DNA from: G963667675 sp964291545
GTDB taxonomy: Bacteria > Chloroflexota > Dehalococcoidia > Lucifugimonadales > UBA3495
NCBI GenBank assembly: GCA_964291545.2
Contig: OZ219860.1
Coordinates: 1,069,448 to 1,133,447 of the forward strand
DNA: 64,000 nt
Direction of reading: 5' to 3'
The notes beneath the pieces are model-generated. The model ran no database searches. It was given only the letters and a program-made list of their open reading frames with translations, and had not been told where the DNA came from. The first letter of the stretch is position 1. The number at the start of each line of letters is the position of its first letter. Positions 54,840 through 63,599 of the stretch are shown here, piece by piece. The translations under genes were made by a program, and so were the position numbers.

Positions 54840-55265
54840 ATGACCAAGGTACTGGTGATTCACGGCGCCGGCATGAACATGCGAGGCAAGGCCCAGGTGG
54901 ACCTGTTCGGCCCGGCGACGTTGGAGGAAATCAACGACGAGATCCGGGGCTACGCCGAAGAATTGGGGGTTGATATCGAGATATTTCACTCCAACATCGC
55001 CGGGGAGGTTGTAAACGCCCTGTACGATGCCCACGACCGGGACTTCGATGCGGCGATTTTCAACCCGGCAGGATTCGGCGCTTCCGCGGGGCCGCTGCCG
55101 ATGGCCATACAGCAGGTGAAGTACCCGGTGATCGAGCTCCACGTCACGAACCCCTCGGCCCGGGGTTTGACCTCCACGATACAAGCCGTCTGCAAGGGAT
55201 TGGTGTACGGGTTCGGGGTCTACGGGTACCGGCTGGCCCTGGAGGCGGTCGAGGCGAAGGCTTAG
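54840..55265 (+). CDS. Type II dehydroquinate dehydratase-like protein lacking key catalytic residues
   Basis: The 141-residue flavodoxin-like fold matches AroQ along its whole length (the length is typical): VLVIHGAGMNMRG, DIEIFHSNIAGEVVNALYDA, AAIFNPAGFG, VIELHVTNPSAR, GLVYGFGVYGYRLAL. In true AroQ the catalytic Tyr, the loop Arg and one His are invariant. Here the Tyr is F23, the Arg loop reads GKAQVDLFG, and THTS is replaced by GASAG. The second His (ELHVTN) and the Asn (NPAG) remain. Dehydroquinate dehydratase activity is therefore doubtful. No other aro gene is adjacent. Confidence 0.8.
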   Translation: MTKVLVIHGAGMNMRGKAQVDLFGPATLEEINDEIRGYAEELGVDIEIFHSNIAGEVVNALYDAHDRDFDAAIFNPAGFGASAGPLPMAIQQVKYPVIELHVTNPSARGLTSTIQAVCKGLVYGFGVYGYRLALEAVEAKA

Positions 55266-55296
55266 GGATAGCCCAGGCTATCCCCTCAGCGCCGCC

Positions 55297-55690
55297 GCCC
55301 GTCCGTTCCCCCTTCGAGAACCTCCTTCGAGAACCTCAGGACGGGGTCAGGACGAACGGACGGGCTACCGGCCTCAGGCCGGGCTGGGTATTCGGTTTCC
55401 CTGTAGCGCTCGTTCGACAGGCCCAAGGCACGTGAGGGCCAGGGTTCTAGATTCCCGCCTCCGCGGGAATGACGGGTTGGGGCGGGGTCGGCGCGAGCGG
55501 AGGGACTGTGCCGCTCAGGCCCCACCTTGTCATTCCGGGGAGCCTGCGACGAGGAATCTAAAGGTCCCTGCCCCCTACCCCGGTTATAGGACGTCTCCAC
55601 GGCGCGGCCCCGCAGGAAACGCCACGCCGGCGGTGAACAACCATTTTGGATTCCTCTCTCCGCTGCGCTACGCTCGGAATGACAGTGGGG
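55297..55690. repeat. Repeat block with families A, B and C
   Basis: A family B copy at 55297-55365 has complementary arms GCCCGTCCGTTC/GAACGGACGGGC and an enlarged centre. Next come an A-type hairpin near 55450, a family C copy in reverse near 55530-55565, and another C copy near 55648-55685. No gene is supported. Confidence 0.88.
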
Positions 55691-55743
55691 GCATGCGCTA
55701 TGCCAGTGGGGCGTGCGCTAGGGAAGGGCGGGTGGGGTGGTGG

Positions 55744-55938
55744 CTACCCGCCGCAGCGGCGGCACCGGAACTCGGTAAAGCAGATGTCCTGTACGTCCTC
55801 GTTGAGGAACAGGTAGTCCAGAGCTATGCGGACGACCTTGCTCTCATCGGCGATGGTGTACTTGTCCTTGGTGGCCGTGAGGAAGTCCATGTGGTCGGGG
55901 TTCAGTTCCAGGGTGTAGGATTCCTTGTCGCCTGCCAT
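55744..55938 (-). CDS. Small protein with C-terminal Cys pair
   Basis: This is an unrecognised 64-residue protein with a strong AGGAG SD sequence before its ATG. It is mixed and acidic, with a central helix (SKVVRIALDYLFLNEDV) and the tail CFTEFRCRRCGG, which could bind metal or form a half zinc ribbon. The strong ribosome site and lack of repeat sequence suggest a real gene. It is alone on the minus strand, after the serine hydrolase gene. Confidence 0.6.
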   Translation of the reverse strand: MAGDKESYTLELNPDHMDFLTATKDKYTIADESKVVRIALDYLFLNEDVQDICFTEFRCRRCGG

Positions 55939-56050
55939 GTGTCTCTTCTCCTTTTGGCCCGCCGGCCGGAATCGTGCGCTGGAGTGTGTTGCCGTCCTTT
56001 TGTGACCGTACCAGTACCACAGACTCTATGTTACAGGATATTGAATTGCC

Positions 56051-57178
56051 TCACAGGCAGGCGTCGCGCACCGCCTGGGAGATGGTGGAAAGCCTCTCGG
56101 TGTTGGAGTTCTCGGCCCGGAAGCCGTTGGTGACGTAGGCGACGGCCAGGCCCAAGTCCGGGTCGGCCCAACCGATGGAGGTGCCGGCGCCGGCATGGCC
56201 GAAGGAACCGGCGGTCAGTTTGTCCCTGGCCCCCATGCGCCTGTCGGCCAAGGAAAGGCCAAGGGAGCGTTGCACGTGGAGGCCGCCGGTGTGGTCCATT
56301 CCCTCGACTTGCAGGCCGGTGACCTCGGTTACTGTATCACTACCAAGAATCCTAGCGCCGTCTAAAGAGCCTCCGGCGGCCATCATGGCGAAGAAGCGGG
56401 CGAGGTCGCGAGGGGCGGCAATGCCGCCTCCGGCCGGCTGGACCGCCTGGTGGACGCCGGGCTTGTTGTAGGTTGAGGGCATGGAGGGCCGGTCGCAATC
56501 GTCCGTGGCGTGGACCCTGGACACGCGGTGTTCCAGGGATACGGGGAGTCCCAGGTAGGTGTCAGTCATGCCCAGCGGTTCGGTGATTTCTTCTCGCAGG
56601 AACTGGGAGATGGGGCGGCCGTCGATGCGCCGGACAAGCTCGCCGATGATCCATCCGAAATTCCTGGGATGATAGGCGATGATCTTGCCGGGCTGGTAAA
56701 GGGGCGTGAGGCTTTCCATGGTCTCGACTACGAAGTCCCAGTCCTGCCACCGGTCCCAGGACAACTCGGGTGGGGTATCGGGGAAGCCTGCCGTATGGGT
56801 CAAGACCTGGCGTACGGTAACCGCGTCCTTGCCGTTGCGGCCGAACCCCGGCCAGTAGTCGGCGACCCGGTCGTCCCAGGCCACCTGGCCGCGCTCCCAC
56901 AGCAGATGCAAGCAGGAGGCGGTGAGGGGCTTGGTGCAGGAGTAGAGGACGAACATGGTTTCGGCGGTCACCGGGTTTCCAGACCGCGCGTCGGCTACTC
57001 CGCCTTGGAGGTCCAGGACCAGTTTGCCGCGCCGGTAGACCGCGAGGCCGGCTCCGGGATGGACGCCCCGGGATATCTGGTCTCGAAACAGGGCCTCCAC
57101 CCGCTGCAGGGCTTGTGGGTCCATTTGGACGGCTTCCGGCGTCACCACCGAATTCGTTGTGCCCGTCCGGCTCGTCAT
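56051..57178 (-). CDS. Serine hydrolase, class C beta-lactamase family
   Basis: This is a penicillin-binding-protein-like esterase or peptidase of unknown substrate. From the ATG at 57176-57178 it has 375 residues. The SxxK motif is S80-C-T-K83 (VLYSCTKPLTAS). The HTAGFPDTP block lies near 135, YHPRNFGWIIGELV near 180 stands where YxN is expected, and GHAGAGTSIGW near the C-terminus replaces KTG with HAG, as in many family VIII esterases. The ATG overlaps the xth stop (ATGA), so translation is coupled to a DNA-repair gene. Confidence 0.87.
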   Translation of the reverse strand: MTSRTGTTNSVVTPEAVQMDPQALQRVEALFRDQISRGVHPGAGLAVYRRGKLVLDLQGGVADARSGNPVTAETMFVLYSCTKPLTASCLHLLWERGQVAWDDRVADYWPGFGRNGKDAVTVRQVLTHTAGFPDTPPELSWDRWQDWDFVVETMESLTPLYQPGKIIAYHPRNFGWIIGELVRRIDGRPISQFLREEITEPLGMTDTYLGLPVSLEHRVSRVHATDDCDRPSMPSTYNKPGVHQAVQPAGGGIAAPRDLARFFAMMAAGGSLDGARILGSDTVTEVTGLQVEGMDHTGGLHVQRSLGLSLADRRMGARDKLTAGSFGHAGAGTSIGWADPDLGLAVAYVTNGFRAENSNTERLSTISQAVRDACL

Positions 57179-57945
57179 TCTATTTCTATCCCCACGGGGC
57201 AATGGTCGGAGCCCATGACATCGGGCAGAATGAAGCCGGCCTTGACGCTGGGGGTGAAGGCCTGGTTGACGAAGAAGTAGTCGATTCTCCAGCCCACGTT
57301 GCGCTCCCTGGCCTTGCTCATCTGGTCCCAGTAGCTGTACTGCCCTGGTTCCTGGTTGAACATGCGCAGGGTGTCCACGTACCCGTGGTCCAGCAGCTTG
57401 TCGATCCAGGCCCGCTCTTCTGCGAGGAAGCCGGATACTTTCTCGTTGGCCTTGGGCCTGGCCAGGTCGATCTCTTTATGGGCGGTGTTGACGTCCCCGC
57501 AAATCACGACGTTTTTGCCGCGCTGCACCAGGCCGTCGGAGAACTCCAGAAAGGCGTCGTAGAAGTCCATCTTGTACTGCAGCCGCTCCGCGGAGGAACG
57601 GCCGTTGGGGAAGTAGACGTTGAGCAGGGTAAAGCGGCAGTAGTCGGCCATGAGGACGCGGCCTTCGTTGGCCAGGATATCGACGTCGAATTTGGACTCC
57701 ACGTTGACCGGCGGGGTGTTGGTGAATATGGCAACGCCGCTGTAACCTTTTCTCTCAGCGCAGGAGAAGTAGGAATCGTATCCGTTGATTTCGCGGTAGT
57801 CGGGGGTGAGCTGCTCTTCGGAGATCTTGGTCTCCTGGAGACAGAGGATGTCGGGGCTCTCACCGGAGAACCACTCTAAAAATCCCTTGCGGTGGACGGC
57901 CCGGAGGCCGTTGACGTTCCAAGACAGCAGGCGTAGACGGCTCAT
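57175..57945 (-). CDS. xth: Exodeoxyribonuclease III (AP endonuclease)
   Basis: This enzyme cuts abasic sites and removes 3' blocks in base-excision repair. From the ATG at 57943-57945 (AAGGA SD upstream) it has 256 residues. Seen: LRLLSWNVNGLRAV with N9, CLQETKIS with metal-binding E36, GDVNTAH with D/N pairs near 152, and GSDHCPVGIEIE at the end with the catalytic Asp-His. It is the full length of the ExoA/Xth family. Confidence 0.95.
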   Translation of the reverse strand: MSRLRLLSWNVNGLRAVHRKGFLEWFSGESPDILCLQETKISEEQLTPDYREINGYDSYFSCAERKGYSGVAIFTNTPPVNVESKFDVDILANEGRVLMADYCRFTLLNVYFPNGRSSAERLQYKMDFYDAFLEFSDGLVQRGKNVVICGDVNTAHKEIDLARPKANEKVSGFLAEERAWIDKLLDHGYVDTLRMFNQEPGQYSYWDQMSKARERNVGWRIDYFFVNQAFTPSVKAGFILPDVMGSDHCPVGIEIE

Positions 57946-58083
57946 TGAGGTCCTTGGGTCCGGCAGAATGCGGGGCAATCCGGTGGGGGCTCGGCCGAAG
58001 GGGCTCGAGCACCGGCCTGCCGTAGAATAACAGGCGTGCGCCGGGGTCTGCAAGGTGGGCAAGGGCGGGGTTTAGAGGTCGGC

Positions 58084-58315
58084 CGATTCGCCGTGGACGG
58101 GTCTCGAAGGCCCAGAGAAGTGGCGAATCGCGTGGTTAGCGTCGATGATAGGTTCCTGTCGAACCGCTGGAGGAATGAAACAATGGGTTGCTTGACAGCA
58201 ACCCCCTGGGCTTCATTGCCTTAGATTGCGGCGCAATTTAAGGGGAGTGATCCGCGCAATTAGATACACTATTTGTCCTCACATGTCAAAGCGGCGTCAA
58301 TGAGGGCGCCGCTTT
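58084..58315. other. Cluster of five hairpins in a gene-free gap (possible structured RNA or terminators)
   Basis: Paired arms: 58084-58092/58122-58130 (9 bp), 58151-58155/58161-58165, 58185-58191/58198-58204 (7 bp) nested in 58174-58179/58212-58217, 58225-58229/58233-58237, and 58288-58296/58307-58315 (AAAGCGGCG/CGCCGCTTT, terminator-like). The strand is unknown. It lies upstream of xth and downstream of the CAP gene. Confidence 0.45.
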
Positions 58316-58388
58316 ACTTTGGGGGGTGAATCGGCCGTAACACGCGTGGGTGCGCGGTATGTGTGGATACAGCTGAGGCGGAAGGGGG

Positions 58389-58910
58389 TTAGCTACCAAA
58401 ATTCTGAGTACCGTACACCCAATCGCCCTTCTGAGCAATCCCAATACCTATGTAGACCAATTGGGGGTCTAGGATGTTGCGTCGGTGGCCCGGACTCTTC
58501 ATCCAGTCGGCTACCATCTGGCGGGCCAGCCGCCTTCTATCCCGCCGCACCGGGACACTATGAATGTTCTCCGCCGTCCTTCCACCGATGAAGCCCAGGG
58601 TTTTGATTCGCTGATGCGGGGTGCTACCCTTATGGCCGGTGTGGGAATACTTGTGTTTGGCCATCCAATCGCTGTGCCCCTGGGCCGCTGACTGCAGGAT
58701 GAGGTAACGCTTAAAGGGTTGCCGTCCGTGCTTTTTCCGCTCCCGGTTGGTGTAGTTGAACACCCAGGCGGCAGTGGTCTTGTGCACCCAGGGAGTGGTG
58801 AACATCCTAGACGGGCGGCGACGACGATTCAATGCTAGGAACAAGGGGCCAAGTAGGAAGCCTACCAGCCACAGGGGACTGACTACCAGCCACACAGGAC
58901 CTAGCGGCAT
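58389..58910 (-). CDS. CAP/SCP-domain protein with N-terminal membrane segment
   Basis: CAP-superfamily proteins act outside the cell, and their bacterial roles are mostly unknown. From the ATG at 58908-58910 it has 173 residues. A hydrophobic N-terminus (GPVWLVVSPLWLVGFLLGPL) is followed by NRRRRPSR. The CAP core shows YTNRERKKHGRQP, HSDWMAKHKYSHTGHKG with the conserved His, TAENIHS, and DWMKSPGHRRNILDP. All signature blocks are present. A start 25 codons upstream (58985) is possible. Confidence 0.87.
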   Translation of the reverse strand: MPLGPVWLVVSPLWLVGFLLGPLFLALNRRRRPSRMFTTPWVHKTTAAWVFNYTNRERKKHGRQPFKRYLILQSAAQGHSDWMAKHKYSHTGHKGSTPHQRIKTLGFIGGRTAENIHSVPVRRDRRRLARQMVADWMKSPGHRRNILDPQLVYIGIGIAQKGDWVYGTQNFGS

Positions 58911-59594
58911 CGTGTCTTTCCCCGCACACGAACGGTGCCCATGTTCATCTTTAATCCCCCCTGAATACCAGTCAGTGAGGAACACGGCCGAGAATGCGAT
59001 GACGACCGCTTAAGTATAAGTGTAGCCCCACCAGGTGTTGGCGTCGACCTTCAGGGCATGCTGACGGCGGGGAGTTTATGTCGCCTGTAGACGGAATGTC
59101 AACCGCAAGGTTGAGAGTAACCGTTCCCCCACGACGAGGTTTCAAGCCGCAGATCGCCATAGCTCGACTGAGTACGTGGCACCATGCGAAATCATTCGCC
59201 AAAGTCGGCGACGATTGCACCTAACTGTAGGTTTCGGAGAGCGTAGACAATATATGAAGTCAGTTTCGTATGGTCGATATAGAGGTTCTGCGGCAGACAT
59301 GAATGAGGCCGGGGGCTAGATAGCTCAACCCCGGCGCCGCGCCTTACGGGATTGAACGAGCGGAGTGACGCTATGGATTCTGCCCTAATCCAACCTCTAG
59401 TGATGAAACGATGAGCAGAAACCTCTTGGACTTGGAAACCAGCGTCTGGCCAGTGGAAAATGGGATAGTAGCCTACTACGGCGCGTTATGGTTCCTCAGC
59501 AGGCGATGACCCGTATAGGCCAGGGCAGAATCAGGCTCATGGCCGCTTTGACTTGGGTTGGTCGGCCATGTAGCATTGTCCCAGAGTAGCGCCT
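58911..59594. other. 684-bp gap upstream of the PEPCK-like gene
   Basis: No supported gene. Two strong hairpins are visible: GCCGGGG/CCCCGGC at 59308-59314/59329-59335, with an inner GCTA/TAGC stem, and CATGGCCG/CGGCCATG at 59538-59545/59563-59570, ending 24 bases before the ATG at 59595. They may belong to a leader of the next gene. No known riboswitch class was recognised. Confidence 0.5.
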
Positions 59595-61928
59595 ATGTCA
59601 CGTACCGGATACGAGACTAGTTATCTTGGAAATAACTTTATGAGTCCGCAGGACACTCCCTCCCCCAAGAGCGGGCCTGCTATTGTCCCCGAGTTCGCAC
59701 AGCAGCTAGACCGCCTGACCTCCCTGGCCAGGCAGGGTCACCGCCCCGGCAGCCCCCTCAACAACCCGCCCGACGAATGGCTCGTCAGCCAGATGCGAGT
59801 CCTGCAGGACTTGCCCGCTGACCAGCAGGACAAGCTGCTGGCCGAGGCCAGGGAGATTGCTCGGGAGGCCCAGGCGGCGAATGAGGAGCGCAAGGCGGCG
59901 GCCAGGGCGTGGCCCGACGCGGCCGTCCGCCTGGACACCCAGGGACTGGGGTTCTTCAGCCAGCTGGGCGTGGCGCGGCGGCCGGACCTGACCAAGTATT
60001 TCGTCGACGGATTCACGCCCAACCGCGACGCCCTGGCGTTCAGCGAAGAAGACCAGGCGCTGTTCGCCGAGGTCTTCGGCTATATCAACGAGTACCTGGA
60101 GAGGCGGTTGGAGTCGGGCGAGGACGTCATCCAGTCGGACAGGCAGATCGGCGACGCTCCCAGCCGCTCCTACCACGCCCGCCAACTATTGTTCGGCGTG
60201 CGGTACCTGCAGGTTCCCCTCATGTGGCGGCAGCTTACGTTCGGGCTGTCCGGCAACCAGCAGAATGAAGCGCCGGACATCATGGAGGTGTCGATTCCCC
60301 ACTGGCTGGACGACCTGGGCCTGCCCCCGGAACTGAAGGACCGGCTACAGGCCGCCGGCATGACCCAACTGGTGTTCAAGGCCCCGACCAAGGGGCTGTC
60401 GCTGCACCTGGGGTTCGACTACGTGGGGGAGCACAAGATGGGACCGCTGTCCGTGGCCATGTTCCTGGTAAAGCAGAAGAAGGGGCTGGCCATCCAGGGC
60501 GCGGTGAGCCTGGCGCGGGCCAAGACGATACACGGCTCCGGCAAGACCACGGCCCTGGTGACCATAGGGCCGTCACTTCACGGCAAGAGCACCCTGACCA
60601 TCATGCTGGAACTGGCCAACACGGAGCTTGGCTCCCTGTTGGGCCTGACCCCGGACCCCGACGAGGGGGTCTATCCGATGAACGACGACATCGTGCTGCT
60701 GCAACCGCTGGACTGGCCCATCCAGACGACGATCCGGGGAAGGCACGTCACCATCCCCTACGGAATCGACGGCACGGAAAACAACTTCTACGCAATGCCC
60801 TCGGGCCTGAACGCTAAAGACGACCCAATCACATTCGAGGCGGTCCGCGGGACCAAAGAAGCCCCCAATTCCCAGGAGGTCCTGGAGAACGTGCCGGTGG
60901 TATCGAACGAAGGTACCTGGGAGCCCGACTTCTTCTCCAACCCGGTGCGGAATATGCGGGTGACCCTGTCCCGGTCACGGCTCATCACTCGCAAAGGGAC
61001 CAGGGGCGTCATCGAGGCCATAACCGGCGTTCGGGGGCAAGACCCAGTCCACGTTCCCATGGAGCATACCGACAGGGTTTTCTGGCAGGCGGTGATGCGC
61101 CAGAACACCATCATTCCGCCGCTGCGGCGGGCCACGCTGAAGCAGTACATCCGGATACTCATGTACGGGGAAGCGGTGCAGATGGGGGCGGCCGCCGGGG
61201 CGATTGGTAGGCCCTACGTGGAGTACTTCTCCGACCCGTTCATCATCGGGCTGGAGGACGACAACGCCAACCTGATGTTGCACGTGCTGCAGGAACTGGA
61301 GCGGGGAGGGATGCCCCAGGAGTACTACGTTTTCAACACCGGCGGAGTGGGAGCGGACAGCAACGACGAGGCCAGCGGGCCGCGGTACAAGAAAATCCCC
61401 AGGGAGCTTACCCTGATGCTGCAGGAGGCGCTGCTGCGGGAGGCGGTGAAGTTCGAGCACGACCCGATATTGGGTTCGGACGTGGCAGTGGCCATCGTGG
61501 ACGGCAGGGGACGGGAGGTTGTGGACCTGCGGCAGGAATGGCTGCCCAGGGGCATCTACGGGGAACAAGACTACGCACGGCGGATGGTGGAGTTGAGCCG
61601 CAGGCGGTACTATGGCCGCGACGCCCAGGACAAGGCGGGGATTTTGCGCTACACCAAGGTTGCCAACGAGCTGTACGACCTCGGCGACATCCCGGCCCCG
61701 TCGAACGAGCGTGAGCTGGCCTGGCTGCTGTCGTTCTGCTGGAACGTGGACCGGGCCTACGACTCGCTGCAGGAACTGTCCGTGCACCGGCAAGCGGGCA
61801 AGCGTCCCGACGGCAACACCATGCGGCAACTGGCGAAGATGTACCGGGACGGGGCTGCCCTGGGGCTTAGTCTCGGCGGAGATGGGCTGGAGGTCTTGCA
61901 CGGCCTGGGGGTGGGCCGGGCCGGGTGA
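59595..61928 (+). CDS. Phosphoenolpyruvate carboxykinase (ATP)-like protein
   Basis: The central and C-terminal parts match the ATP-type PEPCK fold. Seen: a P-loop TIGPSLHGKSTLTIML near 323-338, where PEPCK has GLSGTGKTTL; NDDIVLLQPLDW near 360; VLENVPVVSNEGTWEPDFF near 432; VRNMRVTLSRSRL; and YVFNTGGVG near 577. Further on, LREAVKFEHDPILGSDV corresponds to the PEPCK C-terminal block. The 777-residue length exceeds PEPCK (about 530-540) by a long N-terminal region. Several canonical residues differ, so decarboxylation activity is uncertain. The start may instead be an ATG at 59640. Confidence 0.65.
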   Translation: MSRTGYETSYLGNNFMSPQDTPSPKSGPAIVPEFAQQLDRLTSLARQGHRPGSPLNNPPDEWLVSQMRVLQDLPADQQDKLLAEAREIAREAQAANEERKAAARAWPDAAVRLDTQGLGFFSQLGVARRPDLTKYFVDGFTPNRDALAFSEEDQALFAEVFGYINEYLERRLESGEDVIQSDRQIGDAPSRSYHARQLLFGVRYLQVPLMWRQLTFGLSGNQQNEAPDIMEVSIPHWLDDLGLPPELKDRLQAAGMTQLVFKAPTKGLSLHLGFDYVGEHKMGPLSVAMFLVKQKKGLAIQGAVSLARAKTIHGSGKTTALVTIGPSLHGKSTLTIMLELANTELGSLLGLTPDPDEGVYPMNDDIVLLQPLDWPIQTTIRGRHVTIPYGIDGTENNFYAMPSGLNAKDDPITFEAVRGTKEAPNSQEVLENVPVVSNEGTWEPDFFSNPVRNMRVTLSRSRLITRKGTRGVIEAITGVRGQDPVHVPMEHTDRVFWQAVMRQNTIIPPLRRATLKQYIRILMYGEAVQMGAAAGAIGRPYVEYFSDPFIIGLEDDNANLMLHVLQELERGGMPQEYYVFNTGGVGADSNDEASGPRYKKIPRELTLMLQEALLREAVKFEHDPILGSDVAVAIVDGRGREVVDLRQEWLPRGIYGEQDYARRMVELSRRRYYGRDAQDKAGILRYTKVANELYDLGDIPAPSNERELAWLLSFCWNVDRAYDSLQELSVHRQAGKRPDGNTMRQLAKMYRDGAALGLSLGGDGLEVLHGLGVGRAG

Positions 61929-61949
61929 GGGTTCATTAGGAGGCGGGCA

Positions 61950-63563
61950 ATGACCGTGTCCGGGACCATGGGATACCGTAATGCCGTTCTCCCGTTGTTG
62001 TGCCTCGCCCTGGCCGTAGCCGCGCTGACGTTCACCGCGGGATGCAATTCCGTCGCGGAACGGGCTCCCACCGGCGGACTTGGCGCACCGCCTCTTTACC
62101 ACGGCCCGGCCACGTTGGAGGAGACAATAGCGAGGTCGGATGTCATCGTCCGGGCGCGGCTGCTCTCTGTCACCGCGGTGGCGGAACGTAACCACGGGGA
62201 TATAATAGCCGCCTTGGACCACCGCTTCCAAGTCTTGGAGTATTTGAGAGGGAGTGGCGGCAACGAGTTGGTGGCGGTGGCCGAGGACACTGGGGAAACC
62301 TTTAGCAGCGCAGGGGACGCCGTTGAACGGGCAAACGCCCTCAAGGACAGGCGGGACACGCGATGGGATAATCTGCAAGCCGTAATCTTCCTCGAAGACG
62401 CCGTTCCAGGGCTGCCCAGCACCAGCCGGGCGGACCGTTACCGGCTGGGAGCGGTGTCTTTCCACAGGCCGTATGAGGACTACTATACGGTATCCAGCCG
62501 ATGGGGAAAGAATTGGCTGCCTGCGGCGCAGGAGTCCGGGTCGGGAGCTGGTGCGTCATCCAGCGACCAGGGGCAGGCTGGGGAGGGCGCCGTGGCGGTG
62601 GCCCGCCCCGGCAGCGACGGGCAGCTATTCTTGCTGGACGCCCCGATGCCGCCAAGCTCCGACGACGAGGGGGACCCGTCCGCGGCGTCGTTCCGGTTGT
62701 CCCCGACTGCGCCGGAGATCAACCTGGGCAGCTTGAAGGGCAAGATTGATGCGAACAATAGGGCAATCGCCGCAGGCGGCGGCTCCGAGGCTTACAAGGA
62801 TTGCCTGTACTTGAAACTCAAATGGGAACGAGAAGTCCGATATACGAAGAACGAGCTTGGTGGAAGTTACTACTACAAACACTATGATGAGGCCATCGGC
62901 TCCGGCCTTCCCTCCGGAACCAGGGCGTACACAGACCCACATGGGGGCAGTGGGGAAACTGCGCCATCTGACGCTGGCGACTTTCCTATTATCGGTCGGG
63001 ACGCTGCGTTGTTCACAACGAAATGGCCGGGAGTTGCGGACACGGTGCGCCCACTGCCTGCAGGACAGTACAAGTTCTACTACGATTACCGACCCAAGGA
63101 ATACATCATCTGCGATGGGGTGCCCGACGAGGAAAAGAAGCGTCGCGAGGTTTTCGTCACCGTCACCGCTCCCGCTAGGACGGTGCACGAGGCGTTGTTC
63201 GACCCTGTGGCCATCGGCTCCGCCGTGGGCGCTGACGCATCCAACGGCGCGTTGAAGCCCACGTCGTTCTCGGTGAACGGGACGAGGACGGCGTTGCAGT
63301 CCCTGAAGTGGCAGGGCGGCACGGTGACGTTGGAGTTGAGTGTTGCGGTGTCCCTGTCGGGCCACGCACTGGACTTCATCGCCCCGGACGGGACGGTGGC
63401 CCTCTCGCTAGACGGGGGCGTCGCCACGGCTTCCGGCAACACGCTGGCCTGGACCGTAGCGTCCCAGCCCTGGCAGGCCGGTGATATGTTAATGCTGAGG
63501 ATTCGGGAAGCATCGGCAAACCCGGCGGCTACCGGGGAGCCAGCAAAGGCCCTGGGGAATTAG
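61950..63563 (+). CDS. Secreted lipoprotein of unknown function
   Basis: The ATG follows AGGAGG. A lipoprotein signal ends in the lipobox TFTAGC near residue 32 (YRNAVLPLLCLALAVAALTFTAGC, 9-32). The mature part has a domain near 50-180 (ATLEETIARSDVIVRARLLSV ... VFLEDAVPG-like), a Ser/Gly linker, and a C-terminal beta-rich domain near 400-525 of the Ig or cadherin-like kind. The 537-residue protein starts 21 bases after the PEPCK-like gene and may be co-transcribed. No enzyme motif was recognised. Confidence 0.7.
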   Translation: MTVSGTMGYRNAVLPLLCLALAVAALTFTAGCNSVAERAPTGGLGAPPLYHGPATLEETIARSDVIVRARLLSVTAVAERNHGDIIAALDHRFQVLEYLRGSGGNELVAVAEDTGETFSSAGDAVERANALKDRRDTRWDNLQAVIFLEDAVPGLPSTSRADRYRLGAVSFHRPYEDYYTVSSRWGKNWLPAAQESGSGAGASSSDQGQAGEGAVAVARPGSDGQLFLLDAPMPPSSDDEGDPSAASFRLSPTAPEINLGSLKGKIDANNRAIAAGGGSEAYKDCLYLKLKWEREVRYTKNELGGSYYYKHYDEAIGSGLPSGTRAYTDPHGGSGETAPSDAGDFPIIGRDAALFTTKWPGVADTVRPLPAGQYKFYYDYRPKEYIICDGVPDEEKKRREVFVTVTAPARTVHEALFDPVAIGSAVGADASNGALKPTSFSVNGTRTALQSLKWQGGTVTLELSVAVSLSGHALDFIAPDGTVALSLDGGVATASGNTLAWTVASQPWQAGDMLMLRIREASANPAATGEPAKALGN

Positions 63564-63599
63564 TCTCAGCGGCGACGGGTTGGAGGTCTTAGCACGTTC

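Noticed and set aside
58972..59220. An 82-codon minus-strand frame upstream of the CAP gene
   Set aside because: No ribosome site, no domain, and mixed composition. Likely chance.
58911..59594. RNase P RNA, tmRNA or 6S RNA in the gap
   Set aside because: None of the conserved core sequences was found. Only isolated hairpins are visible.
60975..62465. A 496-codon minus-strand frame opposite the PEPCK-like and lipoprotein genes
   Set aside because: Antisense shadow crossing two real genes. The composition is typical of GC-rich antisense frames.
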